Shown here: in pieces, positions 5,380 to 10,424 of the stretch
How the letters are laid out: every line of letters begins with the position of its first letter
Position numbering within the stretch: position 1 is the first letter of the stretch
Origin: JAEUSF01 sp964484145
GTDB lineage: Bacteria > Patescibacteriota > Doudnabacteria > UBA920
Assembly (NCBI GenBank): GCA_964484145.1
Contig: CAZAED010000031.1
Coordinates: 1 to 10,424 of the forward strand
Direction of reading: 5' to 3'
Length of the DNA stretch: 10,424 bases
Notes under the pieces: generated by a model
What the model was told of the DNA's origin: nothing
Databases searched by the model: none
What the model saw: only the letters and a program-made list of their open reading frames with translations
Position numbers and translations under genes: made by a program

Positions 5380-5460
5380 ATGCCCCGTAATACAACTTTC
5401 CATATTACTTTAGAGTTTGGACTGTGTTTCAGGGCAAAAGCATTCTTCTGCCCACAATAA
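5380..5460 (+). CDS. Possible 26-residue leader peptide upstream of the sigma factor
   Basis: ATG at 5380 opens a reading frame of 26 codons ending TAA at 5458-5460. It starts only about 3 nt after the predicted transcription start, so it could be translated without a ribosome binding site. Its start codon and first codons form the left arm of the hairpin that covers the sigma-factor start. Length and position are the only evidence; it may be chance. Confidence 0.2.
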   Translation: MPRNTTFHITLEFGLCFRAKAFFCPQ

Positions 5461-5499
5461 GTGTGTATTAATAAAATGGAAAGATGATATACGGGGTAT
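5380..5499 (+). promoter_or_regulatory. Long leader hairpin that sequesters the sigma-factor start codon
   Basis: Positions 5380-5407 pair with 5472-5499 without any gap. There are 10 consecutive pairs at the base (including GCCCCGTA against TACGGGGT, with one G-U), 8 consecutive pairs (CTTTCCAT against ATGGAAAG) and 3 at the top, separated by short internal loops. The right arm ends at the AT of the ATG at 5498, so the start codon and the only purine-rich upstream segment (GGAAAG) are both paired. A second hairpin, GGGCA/TGCCC extended by AAG/CTT around a CATT loop (5432-5453), sits in the apical region. Confidence 0.6.
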
Positions 5500-6061
5500 G
5501 ACTGAAAATATACAAACCGACGAGAATTTAGCAAAAATGGTTCAAAAGGGCGATACTGCGGCTTTTGGCGAGCTGGTTACCAGGTTTGAAAAAAAACTTA
5601 CCCGCTATGCCAAACGCTTTTTATTTGACTATAACGAAGCTGAGGACTTAGTCCAGGAAGTTTTTTTAAAAAGCTATACCAACATTCAAAGTTTTGACAC
5701 AAGCCGCTCTTTTAACGCCTGGATATACCGTATTGCCCACAACCTTTTTATAAACGAAATAAAGCGTAAGGGTAAAGAACCGCTGCCCTTTTTTGACCCT
5801 GACACGCTCTTTCCCCACCCTGTAGACGCACACAAGGCAGACGACGAAGTAAAAGAAAAAGAGCTAAAGGAAATGATGGACAAGTGTTTAAACAAATTAA
5901 AGCCAAACTACCGTGAAGTAATGGTTTTATACTACTACGAGGACTTAGATTACCAAAAAATTTCAGACATTTTACAAATTCCGGTTTCAACAGTTGGCGT
6001 TAGGTTAAACAGGGCAAAGAAAGAATTAAGAGATGCGTATTCCAAACTTTATCCAACATAA
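5498..6061 (+). CDS. RNA polymerase sigma factor, ECF (RpoE-like) family
   Basis: A 187-residue group 4 sigma factor of the usual two-domain build. Region 2 spans about 22-92, with YNEAEDLVQEVFLKSY (45-60) for core binding and the -10 recognition segment FNAWIYRIAHNLFINEIKR. A linker (about 93-122) follows. Region 4 spans about 125-183, with the helix-turn-helix DYQKISDILQIPVSTVGVRL that reads the -35 element. Region 3 and region 1 are absent, as expected. The ATG at 5498 is chosen because the protein aligns from there; an upstream start at 5417 would add 27 residues encoded by the leader. There is no free Shine-Dalgarno, and the start lies in a strong hairpin. The next gene encodes a membrane protein, the common arrangement for an ECF sigma and its anti-sigma. 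Its target promoters were not identified. Confidence 0.92.
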   Translation: MTENIQTDENLAKMVQKGDTAAFGELVTRFEKKLTRYAKRFLFDYNEAEDLVQEVFLKSYTNIQSFDTSRSFNAWIYRIAHNLFINEIKRKGKEPLPFFDPDTLFPHPVDAHKADDEVKEKELKEMMDKCLNKLKPNYREVMVLYYYEDLDYQKISDILQIPVSTVGVRLNRAKKELRDAYSKLYPT

Positions 6062-6067
6062 GTCACT

Positions 6068-6113
6068 GTAGCGTGCCCATTTATGGCGAACAGATAACGC
6101 CGATAAATCGGCA
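6068..6113. repeat. Two facing copies of a GCCGATTTATCGGC-type palindromic repeat
   Basis: One copy (GTAGCGTGCC then CATTTATGGCG, 6068-6088) and an inverted core copy (CGCCGATAAATCGGCA, 6098-6113) face each other in the 65-base gap between the sigma gene and the membrane protein gene. A third copy is at 7701-7722. Confidence 0.7.
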
Positions 6114-6126
6114 TTACAAAAAATAT

Positions 6127-6891
6127 ATGACAGATCAACCATCAAACAACTCTCTGCAAGATAAAATCTTGGAGGCTATAAAGTCCGGCGAGGTAAAATC
6201 TAAATCCAAATGGTATTTTTACGGCCAGAGCGCGGCTTTAGCTATGGGTTTAATTTTAACCGGCCTAGTGCTGTTGTTTTTAGGCAGCTTAATTGTTTTC
6301 AGTCTACAGCAAAACGGCGCGGTTTTTGTGGCCAGTTTTGGCTTTTACGGCCTTAGAATTTTAATTATGTCTTTGCCGTGGGTTTTAATAATTGCTGTTG
6401 CAACACTGCTAGTTTTGCTTGAAAGGTTGTTAAAACGTTACAAATTTAGCTACAAACAGCCCATGCTGTATTCTTTTGTGGGCATTGGCCTACTTTTTAC
6501 CGTCGGTATTATTTTTATTTCGCGCGTTCATATTCACGAAGAACTTTTTGAACAAACTAGAATGCATAAAACAATGCTTGGCGAACCATTTTACCGCCGC
6601 TACGGTATGCCCCCTAAGGGCGACGTTACCCAAGGCATTGTCTTTTTAGTCAATGAACCGGGCTGTAAAATTATGACGCTGTCAGACGAAGAACTGCAAG
6701 TCTTAATAACCTCTAAAACCAGGCTCCCTTACAATTACAATTGCACGGTGGGCGATGCAATTATGGTCTTAGGTCCCAGGGACGAAGACTCTATTAACGC
6801 TCTTGGCATAATTAAAATAAATAATATATTCTACAAAACTTTCACTGTCCCAACTCCCCCAATTATGACGCAGCCACAGATTATTCAATAA
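6127..6891 (+). CDS. Three-helix membrane protein, candidate anti-sigma factor of the adjacent ECF sigma
   Basis: A 254-residue protein not assigned to a named family. It has a short cytoplasmic N-terminus with an amphipathic segment (SLQDKILEAIKSGEVKSKSKW, in two parts, about 9-29) and three membrane helices (about 33-59, 76-98, 113-133). Basic residues after helix 2 (LLKRYK) place that loop inside. A C-terminal domain (about 134-254) should therefore be outside the membrane. That domain is beta-rich and has two cysteines (180 and 206) that could form a disulfide. Position directly after an ECF sigma gene suggests an anti-sigma or sensor role, but no classical zinc-binding anti-sigma motif is present, so this is inference. 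The start at 6127 avoids a GTG at 6073 that lies in a repeat. No clear Shine-Dalgarno is visible. Confidence 0.7.
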   Translation: MTDQPSNNSLQDKILEAIKSGEVKSKSKWYFYGQSAALAMGLILTGLVLLFLGSLIVFSLQQNGAVFVASFGFYGLRILIMSLPWVLIIAVATLLVLLERLLKRYKFSYKQPMLYSFVGIGLLFTVGIIFISRVHIHEELFEQTRMHKTMLGEPFYRRYGMPPKGDVTQGIVFLVNEPGCKIMTLSDEELQVLITSKTRLPYNYNCTVGDAIMVLGPRDEDSINALGIIKINNIFYKTFTVPTPPIMTQPQIIQ

Positions 6892-6912
6892 CATACATTT
6901 AATCACAGAACC

Positions 6913-6934
6913 ATTCCGAGTGCGGCCGAGGAAT
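6913..6934. repeat. REP-like palindrome downstream of the sigma operon
   Basis: ATTCC (6913-6917) and GGAAT (6930-6934) enclose a GC-rich centre with two CCGAG copies. It resembles dispersed ATTCCGAG...GAGGAAT elements of many bacterial genomes. It lies before the terminator. Confidence 0.5.
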
Positions 6935-6996
6935 CCCTTTAAATTTTTATACGATCCTTCCCCCGCATCAAGTACTAGGTCTGAATAGTACTTTTT

Positions 6997-7030
6997 AAAA
7001 CCTCGATGTTAATCGGGGTTTTATTTTTTT
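6997..7030 (+). terminator. Strong intrinsic terminator of the sigma-membrane protein operon
   Basis: AAAACCTCGAT and ATCGGGGTTTT form an 11-pair stem with one G-U and a GTTA loop, followed by TTTTATTTTTTT. It separates the sigma operon from the secreted protein gene, which must therefore have its own promoter. Confidence 0.85.
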
Positions 7031-7112
7031 CCCTTATAAAAATATTTTTGTGAAATATTTTTTTTGCGCTACGGTAGTAAGGTGTGAGAGGCCTCAAAAA
7101 AATTAACTAGAT

Positions 7113-7152
7113 TCAGCGTCCTGTCAGCGTTAATATCAGCGTGTAATCAGCG
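7113..7152. repeat. Four direct TCAGCG repeats upstream of the secreted protein gene
   Basis: TCAGCG at 7113, 7124, 7136 and 7147, at intervals of 11, 12 and 11 bases, ending about 70 bases before the start codon. Spacing close to one helical turn would suit cooperative binding by a regulator. It may instead be a degenerate tandem repeat. Confidence 0.6.
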
Positions 7153-7223
7153 ACAAAGCTAATAAATATCTCACGCTTAAAAAAATTGCTGTCAGATGCA
7201 AAATCACAAAAGGAAAATTTACT

Positions 7224-7673
7224 ATGGAAAAACAAAGTTGGATGAAGAAAAAATATTTCGCCTATGTAGGTATTCCGGCTTTTGCATTCGCTCTAGCCGG
7301 AGCGGGAATTGCTTCTGCCCACGGCTTTGGTATGAATAACCTTACTCCGCAGCAAATTGCGCAAAATCAAACTGACCGTTTTACTAAACAGGCAACTTTA
7401 CTGGGAGTAAGTGTAGACGAAATTAAAGCCGCCTGGGCCAAAGGCCAAACTATGCAAGAATTAGCCACAGCAAAAGGCATAACCGCCGAGCAGCTAAAAG
7501 CTAAAATGCTCGCTCAAAGGCAAGCCGACCTAAAAACACATTTACAAGCCTTAGTTGACCAAGGTGTAATAACCCAAGACCAAATGAACGCCCGCCTTCA
7601 GTTTGAACAAACGAACTCAAATAAAGGCTTTGGCAAGCGCGGTATGCGTGGAATGGGTATGATGGGCCTCTAA
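7224..7673 (+). CDS. Secreted alpha-helical protein with signal peptide
   Basis: A 149-residue precursor with a clear Sec signal peptide: basic KKK (8-10), a hydrophobic core (about 12-29) and the cleavage motif ASA before His33. The mature part is predicted helical. A segment LGVSVDEIKAAWAKGQTMQEL then ATAKGITAEQLKAKM (about 60-95) is of the type seen in DUF2680-like helical proteins. It is followed by DLKTHLQALVDQGVITQDQMNARL (about 102-125) in the same style. The tail is Gly/Met/Arg-rich (GFGKRGMRGMGMMGL), which could bind a surface or a metal, but this is speculation. AAAGGA (7208-7214, allowing one extra A) lies 9 nt before the ATG. Four TCAGCG repeats lie upstream. It may belong to the regulon of the preceding ECF sigma, but is transcribed separately. 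Confidence 0.75.
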   Translation: MEKQSWMKKKYFAYVGIPAFAFALAGAGIASAHGFGMNNLTPQQIAQNQTDRFTKQATLLGVSVDEIKAAWAKGQTMQELATAKGITAEQLKAKMLAQRQADLKTHLQALVDQGVITQDQMNARLQFEQTNSNKGFGKRGMRGMGMMGL

Positions 7674-7700
7674 ACGTGCAAAACACGAACATAACAACGT

Positions 7701-7722
7701 GTAGCGTGCCGATTTATCGGCG
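7701..7722. repeat. Third copy of the GCCGATTTATCGGC palindromic repeat
   Basis: GTAGCGTGCCGATTTATCGG then CG; the GCCGAT/ATCGGC stem is perfect. It shares GTAGCGTGCC and ATTTAT with the copy at 6068-6088. Confidence 0.7.
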
Positions 7723-7733
7723 ATTAAAACTCC

Positions 7734-7780
7734 CTGTCATTTCGGAAAATTTTTAGTAATAAAATTTATCGGAAATCCAG
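7734..7780. repeat. Imperfect palindrome with CTGTCATTTC / GGAAATCCAG ends
   Basis: ATTTCGGAAAATTTT and AAAATTTATCGGAAAT form an interrupted inverted repeat with conserved-looking ends. It looks like another dispersed extragenic palindrome, between the third GCCGAT copy and the terminator. Confidence 0.4.
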
Positions 7781-7822
7781 TAATTTACTAACAACATCTC
7801 GAGCAAAATAAACTAAATATAC

Positions 7823-7853
7823 AAAAACCCGAAGCTTATGACTTCGGGTTTTT
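7823..7853. terminator. Bidirectional terminator between convergent genes
   Basis: AAAAACCCGAAG and CTTCGGGTTTTT form a perfect 12-bp stem with a 7-base loop, and T tracts exist in both directions. It serves the secreted protein gene (+) and the PsbP-like gene (-). Confidence 0.85.
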
Positions 7854-7909
7854 GTTATTTTATAGATTATAAATTAGCCTACCAGACCAATTGGTGGTAA
7901 AAAAACGAA

Positions 7910-8947
7910 TTATTTTTTGCTTATAACTTCCCCATTCTTAACCGTATAAATACAATCAGCGCCAACCATTTGGCATTCCGGGTCATTTTTATTTTCTAGC
8001 GCGACTTTGGCTTCCCAATTTTTTCCCTCGCTTGAGTAAGTATAAAAATCTTCCGGTTTTGCGTTCGGTCCATTGCCAATTGTTGGAATAGACGTATCAC
8101 AATTTTGCCCGACTATGGTTTTATATAAAACCGAATTATATTTATTTTGGTAAGTAATTTTTTCTTCACCTTGAGTAGGTAAAAGTTGCTTATTGGCTTT
8201 TAAGCATTCCTCTAATAAACCAGGAATGTCATTACGTAAAAAAACTTTCTTCCGAAAATCGGAAACATTAATTTTAGACAAATCATTTGTGCCCACTTTA
8301 AAAGTCTCAAGCATTTTATTTACACTGTCGTCGCCCGTGGGTATTATGCAATTAATTTCGTAAAATCTTCCGGCCGTTGTAAATATTATAGTTTTTTCAA
8401 CTCCCCCAGATATATAATGCGATTNNNNNNNNNNAATTAAGGCTTCGTTACCTGCAAACATGCTTCCTACAAAAAGCGGGGTGGATTTGTAATTTTTAGC
8501 CTGACTCAGTCTACTTTGGGAATAGGGATCATTTGCATTAGTAACGGTAACAAAAACGCTTGGTAAAGTTGCCTGAAACCCGTCTTTAAAAAATAAATCT
8601 TTAACAGCAAATTCATCTGATGGCTGCAATGTACTGCCATGCTCCCATTCTTTAGGAAAAGAAATCTGCCAACCGTCTTCGGGTTGGGTATATGTCGACC
8701 AATCCTTTACACTGCTTGAAACTTCAGCCGGAGTTGGGGTTGTTTTTGGTGTTGGCTGTTGGTTTTTGGCATGATTAACTACAATTGGCCCTAAATCCTG
8801 GGGCTGGGTTAAAATATAATATGCCGCAACAAGCCCGCCAGCCACCATAGTTAAAAGTAAAATCCAAAAAGAGCTTTTTTTGTTATACCATTTTGAAATT
8901 ACAGGCGGTGCCTGAATATTTTGGGTCGACAAATTTTCTTCTGCCAT
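7910..8947 (-). CDS. Membrane-anchored PsbP-like protein, with an assembly gap
   Basis: About 345 residues: a short cytoplasmic N-terminus, one membrane helix (about 26-46), and a Pro/Thr linker (QQPTPKTTPTPAE, 63-75). An extracellular domain of PsbP-like type begins WSTYTQPEDGWQISFPKEW (83-101). The motif of an aromatic turn before 'FPKEW' is common in surface proteins of Patescibacteria and Gram-positives. The second half (about 225-345) has an ECLKANKQLLP stretch and four cysteines (248, 283, 325, 332) that could form disulfides. Ten Ns (residues about 172-175) interrupt the sequence, but the frame is the same on both sides. A TGC-TACAAT promoter lies 26 nt upstream of the predicted leader start; no strong ribosome binding site is visible. 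Function is unknown. Confidence 0.75.
   Translation of the reverse strand: MAEENLSTQNIQAPPVISKWYNKKSSFWILLLTMVAGGLVAAYYILTQPQDLGPIVVNHAKNQQPTPKTTPTPAEVSSSVKDWSTYTQPEDGWQISFPKEWEHGSTLQPSDEFAVKDLFFKDGFQATLPSVFVTVTNANDPYSQSRLSQAKNYKSTPLFVGSMFAGNEALIXXXXSHYISGGVEKTIIFTTAGRFYEINCIIPTGDDSVNKMLETFKVGTNDLSKINVSDFRKKVFLRNDIPGLLEECLKANKQLLPTQGEEKITYQNKYNSVLYKTIVGQNCDTSIPTIGNGPNAKPEDFYTYSSEGKNWEAKVALENKNDPECQMVGADCIYTVKNGEVISKK
8425..8434. other. Assembly gap of 10 Ns
   Basis: Ten undetermined bases within the PsbP-like gene. The flanking coding sequence stays in frame if the gap is taken as 10 bases; the true length is unknown. Confidence 0.99.
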
Positions 8948-8979
8948 ATTTTTGTTTCTTTTTTAAGCTAATTTGTCTT

Positions 8980-8988
8980 ATTGTAGCA
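8980..8988 (-). promoter_or_regulatory. Extended -10 promoter of the PsbP-like gene
   Basis: TGC-TACAAT on the - strand (8988-8980), with a predicted start near 8973 and a leader of about 26 nt. No -35 box is evident. Confidence 0.45.
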
Positions 8989-8994
8989 CAAAAA

Positions 8995-9453
8995 CTATTT
9001 CCTATATAGTTTATGTGCGCTATAAATAAACCAAAACGCTAACATTCCCAAAGTGTTTGCCAACAAATCCCACCAGGTATCGGCCGGGGTTAAGCGCATA
9101 ATATGCATTTTAGTTAAGGTAAACTCAAACAATTCATTGGCCACCCCAAGACCGCAGGTTAAAAAGTACATCCCAACTAAGTCAAAAAACAAGTTGTGCG
9201 ATAAATTAAGGGCATTTCGCAAATACACCCAGACAAACCCACAAAATACTCCCCCGCCGACAAAATGCGTTACAAACTGTGTATTTTTGCCTTCTATTAA
9301 AGGTGAAGGTAAATACCATGAAATGAAAAACAAAACCGCGGCAAAAAACAAAGGGGTGCGGGAAACGCTTCTGCCGCCGAATATTTGCAAAATTGGCGGC
9401 AGTAATAAATAAATTACCAATGGAACTGCTACAGAAATTATTGTAAAAATCAT
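8995..9453 (-). CDS. VanZ-like multi-helix membrane protein
   Basis: A 152-residue integral membrane protein with about five helices (about 3-23, 33-49, 61-79, 90-106, 126-146). Conserved-looking polar residues lie at helix ends: His63 in VTHFVGGG, Glu107 and Glu110 in GVANELFEF, and Asp125, Asp129 and Asn133 in ADTWWDLLANTLG. The pattern of acidic residues before a final helix with D..xN..G resembles VanZ-like proteins, some of which confer teicoplanin resistance; related DUF2238-type proteins are an alternative. The activity of the family is not established. It starts 2 bases after the stop of the upstream 83-residue gene, so translation is probably coupled. It has no ribosome binding site of its own. 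Confidence 0.65.
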   Translation of the reverse strand: MIFTIISVAVPLVIYLLLPPILQIFGGRSVSRTPLFFAAVLFFISWYLPSPLIEGKNTQFVTHFVGGGVFCGFVWVYLRNALNLSHNLFFDLVGMYFLTCGLGVANELFEFTLTKMHIMRLTPADTWWDLLANTLGMLAFWFIYSAHKLYRK

Positions 9454-9455
9454 AT

Positions 9456-9707
9456 TTATTTAATTATTGGCTTATACAAACCCCAAGCCTTGGTCCAGGC
9501 TTTGGTTTTGTAGCGAAAGAAAAAATGTAAGACGACAGAAACAATAAGTGAAATAAGTAAAGTATAAAGGGTAGATTCTAAACCCTTCCAAAAATATAAG
9601 CCAGCAAGCAAAGGAATAATTATAGAATACTTAACAATTCTAAATCTCCTACTCTGCCCATGCACCACCACATATTTTTCTTTTTCTAAAGTTTCTTTAA
9701 AAGACAT
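9456..9707 (-). CDS. Small two-helix membrane protein
   Basis: An 83-residue protein I do not recognise. It has a charged N-terminus (SFKETLEKEKYVVVHGQSRRF), two membrane helices (about 27-41 and 45-65) and a basic tail (RYKTKAWTKAWGLYKPIIK). Positive charge on both ends places both termini in the cytoplasm. AGGA lies about 8 nt upstream of the ATG at 9707, behind a TGC-TATAAT promoter. It forms a two-gene operon with the VanZ-like gene, with a 2-base gap, which suggests that the two membrane proteins act together. Confidence 0.75.
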   Translation of the reverse strand: MSFKETLEKEKYVVVHGQSRRFRIVKYSIIIPLLAGLYFWKGLESTLYTLLISLIVSVVLHFFFRYKTKAWTKAWGLYKPIIK

Positions 9708-9728
9708 TGGATTATCCTAATAATATAT

Positions 9729-9737
9729 ATTATAGCA
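9729..9737 (-). promoter_or_regulatory. Extended -10 promoter of the small membrane protein/VanZ-like operon
   Basis: TGC-TATAAT on the - strand (9737-9729), with a predicted start near 9722 and a leader of about 15 nt containing AGGA. Confidence 0.65.
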
Positions 9738-9780
9738 CTTTATAAAAGACCGTGGACTGGATTTTTTTCGCGGAATATCA

Positions 9781-9786
9781 TATAAT
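9781..9786 (+). promoter_or_regulatory. Candidate -10 box of the tRNA-Gln gene
   Basis: TATAAT with a predicted start near 9793, giving a 5' leader of about 15 nt on the tRNA precursor. The -35 region (TGGATT, 17 bases upstream) is poor. Confidence 0.45.
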
Positions 9787-9807
9787 ATATGAAGTCTTAC
9801 CACGTAT

Positions 9808-9882
9808 TGGGGCGTAGCCAAGCGGTAAGGCACGGGCCTTTGAAGCCTGCATTCCCAGGTTCGATCCCTGGCGCCCCAGCCA
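9808..9882 (+). tRNA. tRNA-Gln (anticodon TTG), CCA encoded
   Basis: A 75-nt cloverleaf. The acceptor stem TGGGGCG/CGCCCCA carries a G discriminator and an encoded CCA. The D arm is GCC...GGC. The anticodon stem CGGGC/GCCTG has loop CTTTGAA, so bases 34-36 are TTG and read CAA. The T arm is CCAGG-TTCGATC-CCTGG. The weak first pair region fits glutamine tRNAs. It is a single-gene unit with its own terminator. Confidence 0.97.
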
Positions 9883-9916
9883 TTAAAAAACTCAAGGCAC
9901 GCTTTGAGTTTTTTAA
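9883..9916 (+). terminator. Terminator directly after tRNA-Gln
   Basis: TTAAAAAACTCAA and TTGAGTTTTTTAA form a 13-pair stem, extended by two pairs around a CACG loop. It begins at the base after the CCA end, and the T tract is part of the stem. Confidence 0.75.
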
Positions 9917-9934
9917 TTTAATATTGCTTGAATA

Positions 9935-9943
9935 TGTTATAAT
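9935..9943 (+). promoter_or_regulatory. Extended -10 promoter of the last gene (leaderless)
   Basis: TGT-TATAAT. Seven bases past the hexamer is 9950, the A of the ATG. The promoter follows the tRNA terminator by fewer than 20 bases. Confidence 0.6.
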
Positions 9944-9949
9944 TACCTA

Positions 9950-10424
9950 ATGAAAAAATCGCAAATCGCAGTATTTGTTGCCGTAATACAGACCATACTT
10001 TTTACGGCGTATTATTTTGTTTATAAAATTTTTACTATTGTTTTTAGCATAACAGACGCCGGTCATATTTTTTGGACCAGATTAATATTTTTTTTACTGT
10101 CCATAAGCTTTATGGCGGCCACGCTGGTTACTTACAAATACTATGGCTGGTTTGGCCGCTTGTTTTACCAAGCAGCATCTATACTCTTAGGCACCCTATA
10201 CTGGCTAATTTTTGCCTCATTCTTAAGCGCAGCCCTCTATATATTAGACCTAAGGCTAGCGCCTGTTTTAAGCCAAATTTTAATGTTTGGCGCCCTGTTA
10301 GTTAGCCTATACGGCGTTATAAACAGCCACAAAACGAGGGTTACCCTCATAAACATAAAAATCCCTAATTTACCCTCTGCTTGGAAAAACAAAAAAGCTG
10401 TAATGGTTGTACATCCAAGCATGA
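9950..10424 (+). CDS. Probable membrane metallophosphoesterase (YkuE-like), 3' end outside the window
   Basis: The frame is open from ATG 9950 to the window edge (158 codons). Four membrane helices are visible: about 5-28, 42-62, 74-97 and 103-122. They are followed by GVINSHKTRVTLINIKIPNL and PSAWKNKKAVMVV. This 'N/H-x-TRVT-I-x-IPNLP-x-W' linker is what precedes the catalytic domain of membrane-bound calcineurin-like phosphoesterases, which I recognise from the family. In those proteins the next residues are the metal-binding SDxH motif. Here the sequence reads VVHPSM, with no Asp, and then the window ends. Either the family call is wrong, the protein is altered, or the sequence near the edge has an error. 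The start is supported by a leaderless promoter. Confidence 0.55.
   Translation, partial: MKKSQIAVFVAVIQTILFTAYYFVYKIFTIVFSITDAGHIFWTRLIFFLLSISFMAATLVTYKYYGWFGRLFYQAASILLGTLYWLIFASFLSAALYILDLRLAPVLSQILMFGALLVSLYGVINSHKTRVTLINIKIPNLPSAWKNKKAVMVVHPSM

Noticed and set aside
5313..5534. 73-codon - strand frame over the sigma leader
   Set aside because: It spans the terminator, the promoter and the leader hairpin of the + strand operon and has no domain-like sequence.
5686..5990. Two - strand frames within the sigma factor
   Set aside because: They are shadows of the sigma coding sequence in other frames.
8425..8434. Frameshift or pseudogene at the N run
   Set aside because: The protein continues in the same frame and style on both sides, so it is an assembly gap and not evidence of a broken gene.
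9053..9412. 119-codon + strand frame opposite the VanZ-like gene
   Set aside because: It is antisense to a convincing membrane protein, has no ribosome binding site, and has low-complexity basic composition.
10072..10422. Short frames on both strands at the right edge
   Set aside because: They overlap the better supported membrane protein starting at 9950, which has hydrophobic helices, a promoter and a family-like linker.
1..10424. Alternative genetic code with UGA as glycine (known in Gracilibacteria and Absconditabacteria)
   Set aside because: All complete genes end in TAA or TAG, but full-length conserved proteins read without any in-frame TGA. Glycine is encoded by GGN throughout, so the standard code fits.

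Overview
The window is AT-rich bacterial DNA that reads in the standard code. I infer a Candidate Phyla Radiation (Patescibacteria) bacterium from a metagenome. The reasons are compact genes, a PP2C-like/propeller membrane protein, many small lineage-type membrane proteins and a large number of short intergenic repeats. A run of 10 Ns shows that this is a scaffold. No mobile element, CRISPR array or phage gene is visible.

Left part (1-2870). A membrane-anchored beta-propeller-like protein (+) enters from the left edge and converges on a tRNA-dihydrouridine synthase gene (-). The synthase carries an in-frame heptanucleotide repeat insertion. Its likely promoter lies inside the terminator of the ribosomal-protein operon upstream.

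Ribosomal stalk operon (2729-4163, -). A strong promoter is followed by an L10 leader with an attenuator-like terminator, then rplJ, an octamer-repeat spacer, rplL, two hairpins and a terminator. The 337-base stretch 3883-4219 without a gene holds the rplJ leader and promoter plus two repeat elements.

Middle (4177-7853). A SanA/YdcF-like DUF218 protein (-) and a small two-helix membrane protein (+) diverge from promoters that predict leaderless mRNAs. Next comes an apparent stress cassette (+): an ECF sigma factor whose start codon is buried in a long leader hairpin, a three-helix membrane protein with an extracytoplasmic domain (candidate anti-sigma), a strong terminator, and a secreted helical protein. 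The 332-base stretch 6892-7223 contains a REP-like palindrome, the terminator and four direct TCAGCG repeats, but no gene.

Right part (7823-10424). A membrane-anchored PsbP-like protein containing the assembly gap, a VanZ-like membrane protein and an 83-residue membrane protein lie on the - strand. A tRNA-Gln(TTG) with its own terminator follows on the + strand. The window ends in the start of a probable membrane metallophosphoesterase.

The most notable themes are the sigma-factor leader, paired-arm tandem repeats (4+4 units) inside or beside core translation genes, and recurring TGN-TATAAT extended -10 promoters that sometimes place the predicted transcription start exactly on the ATG.
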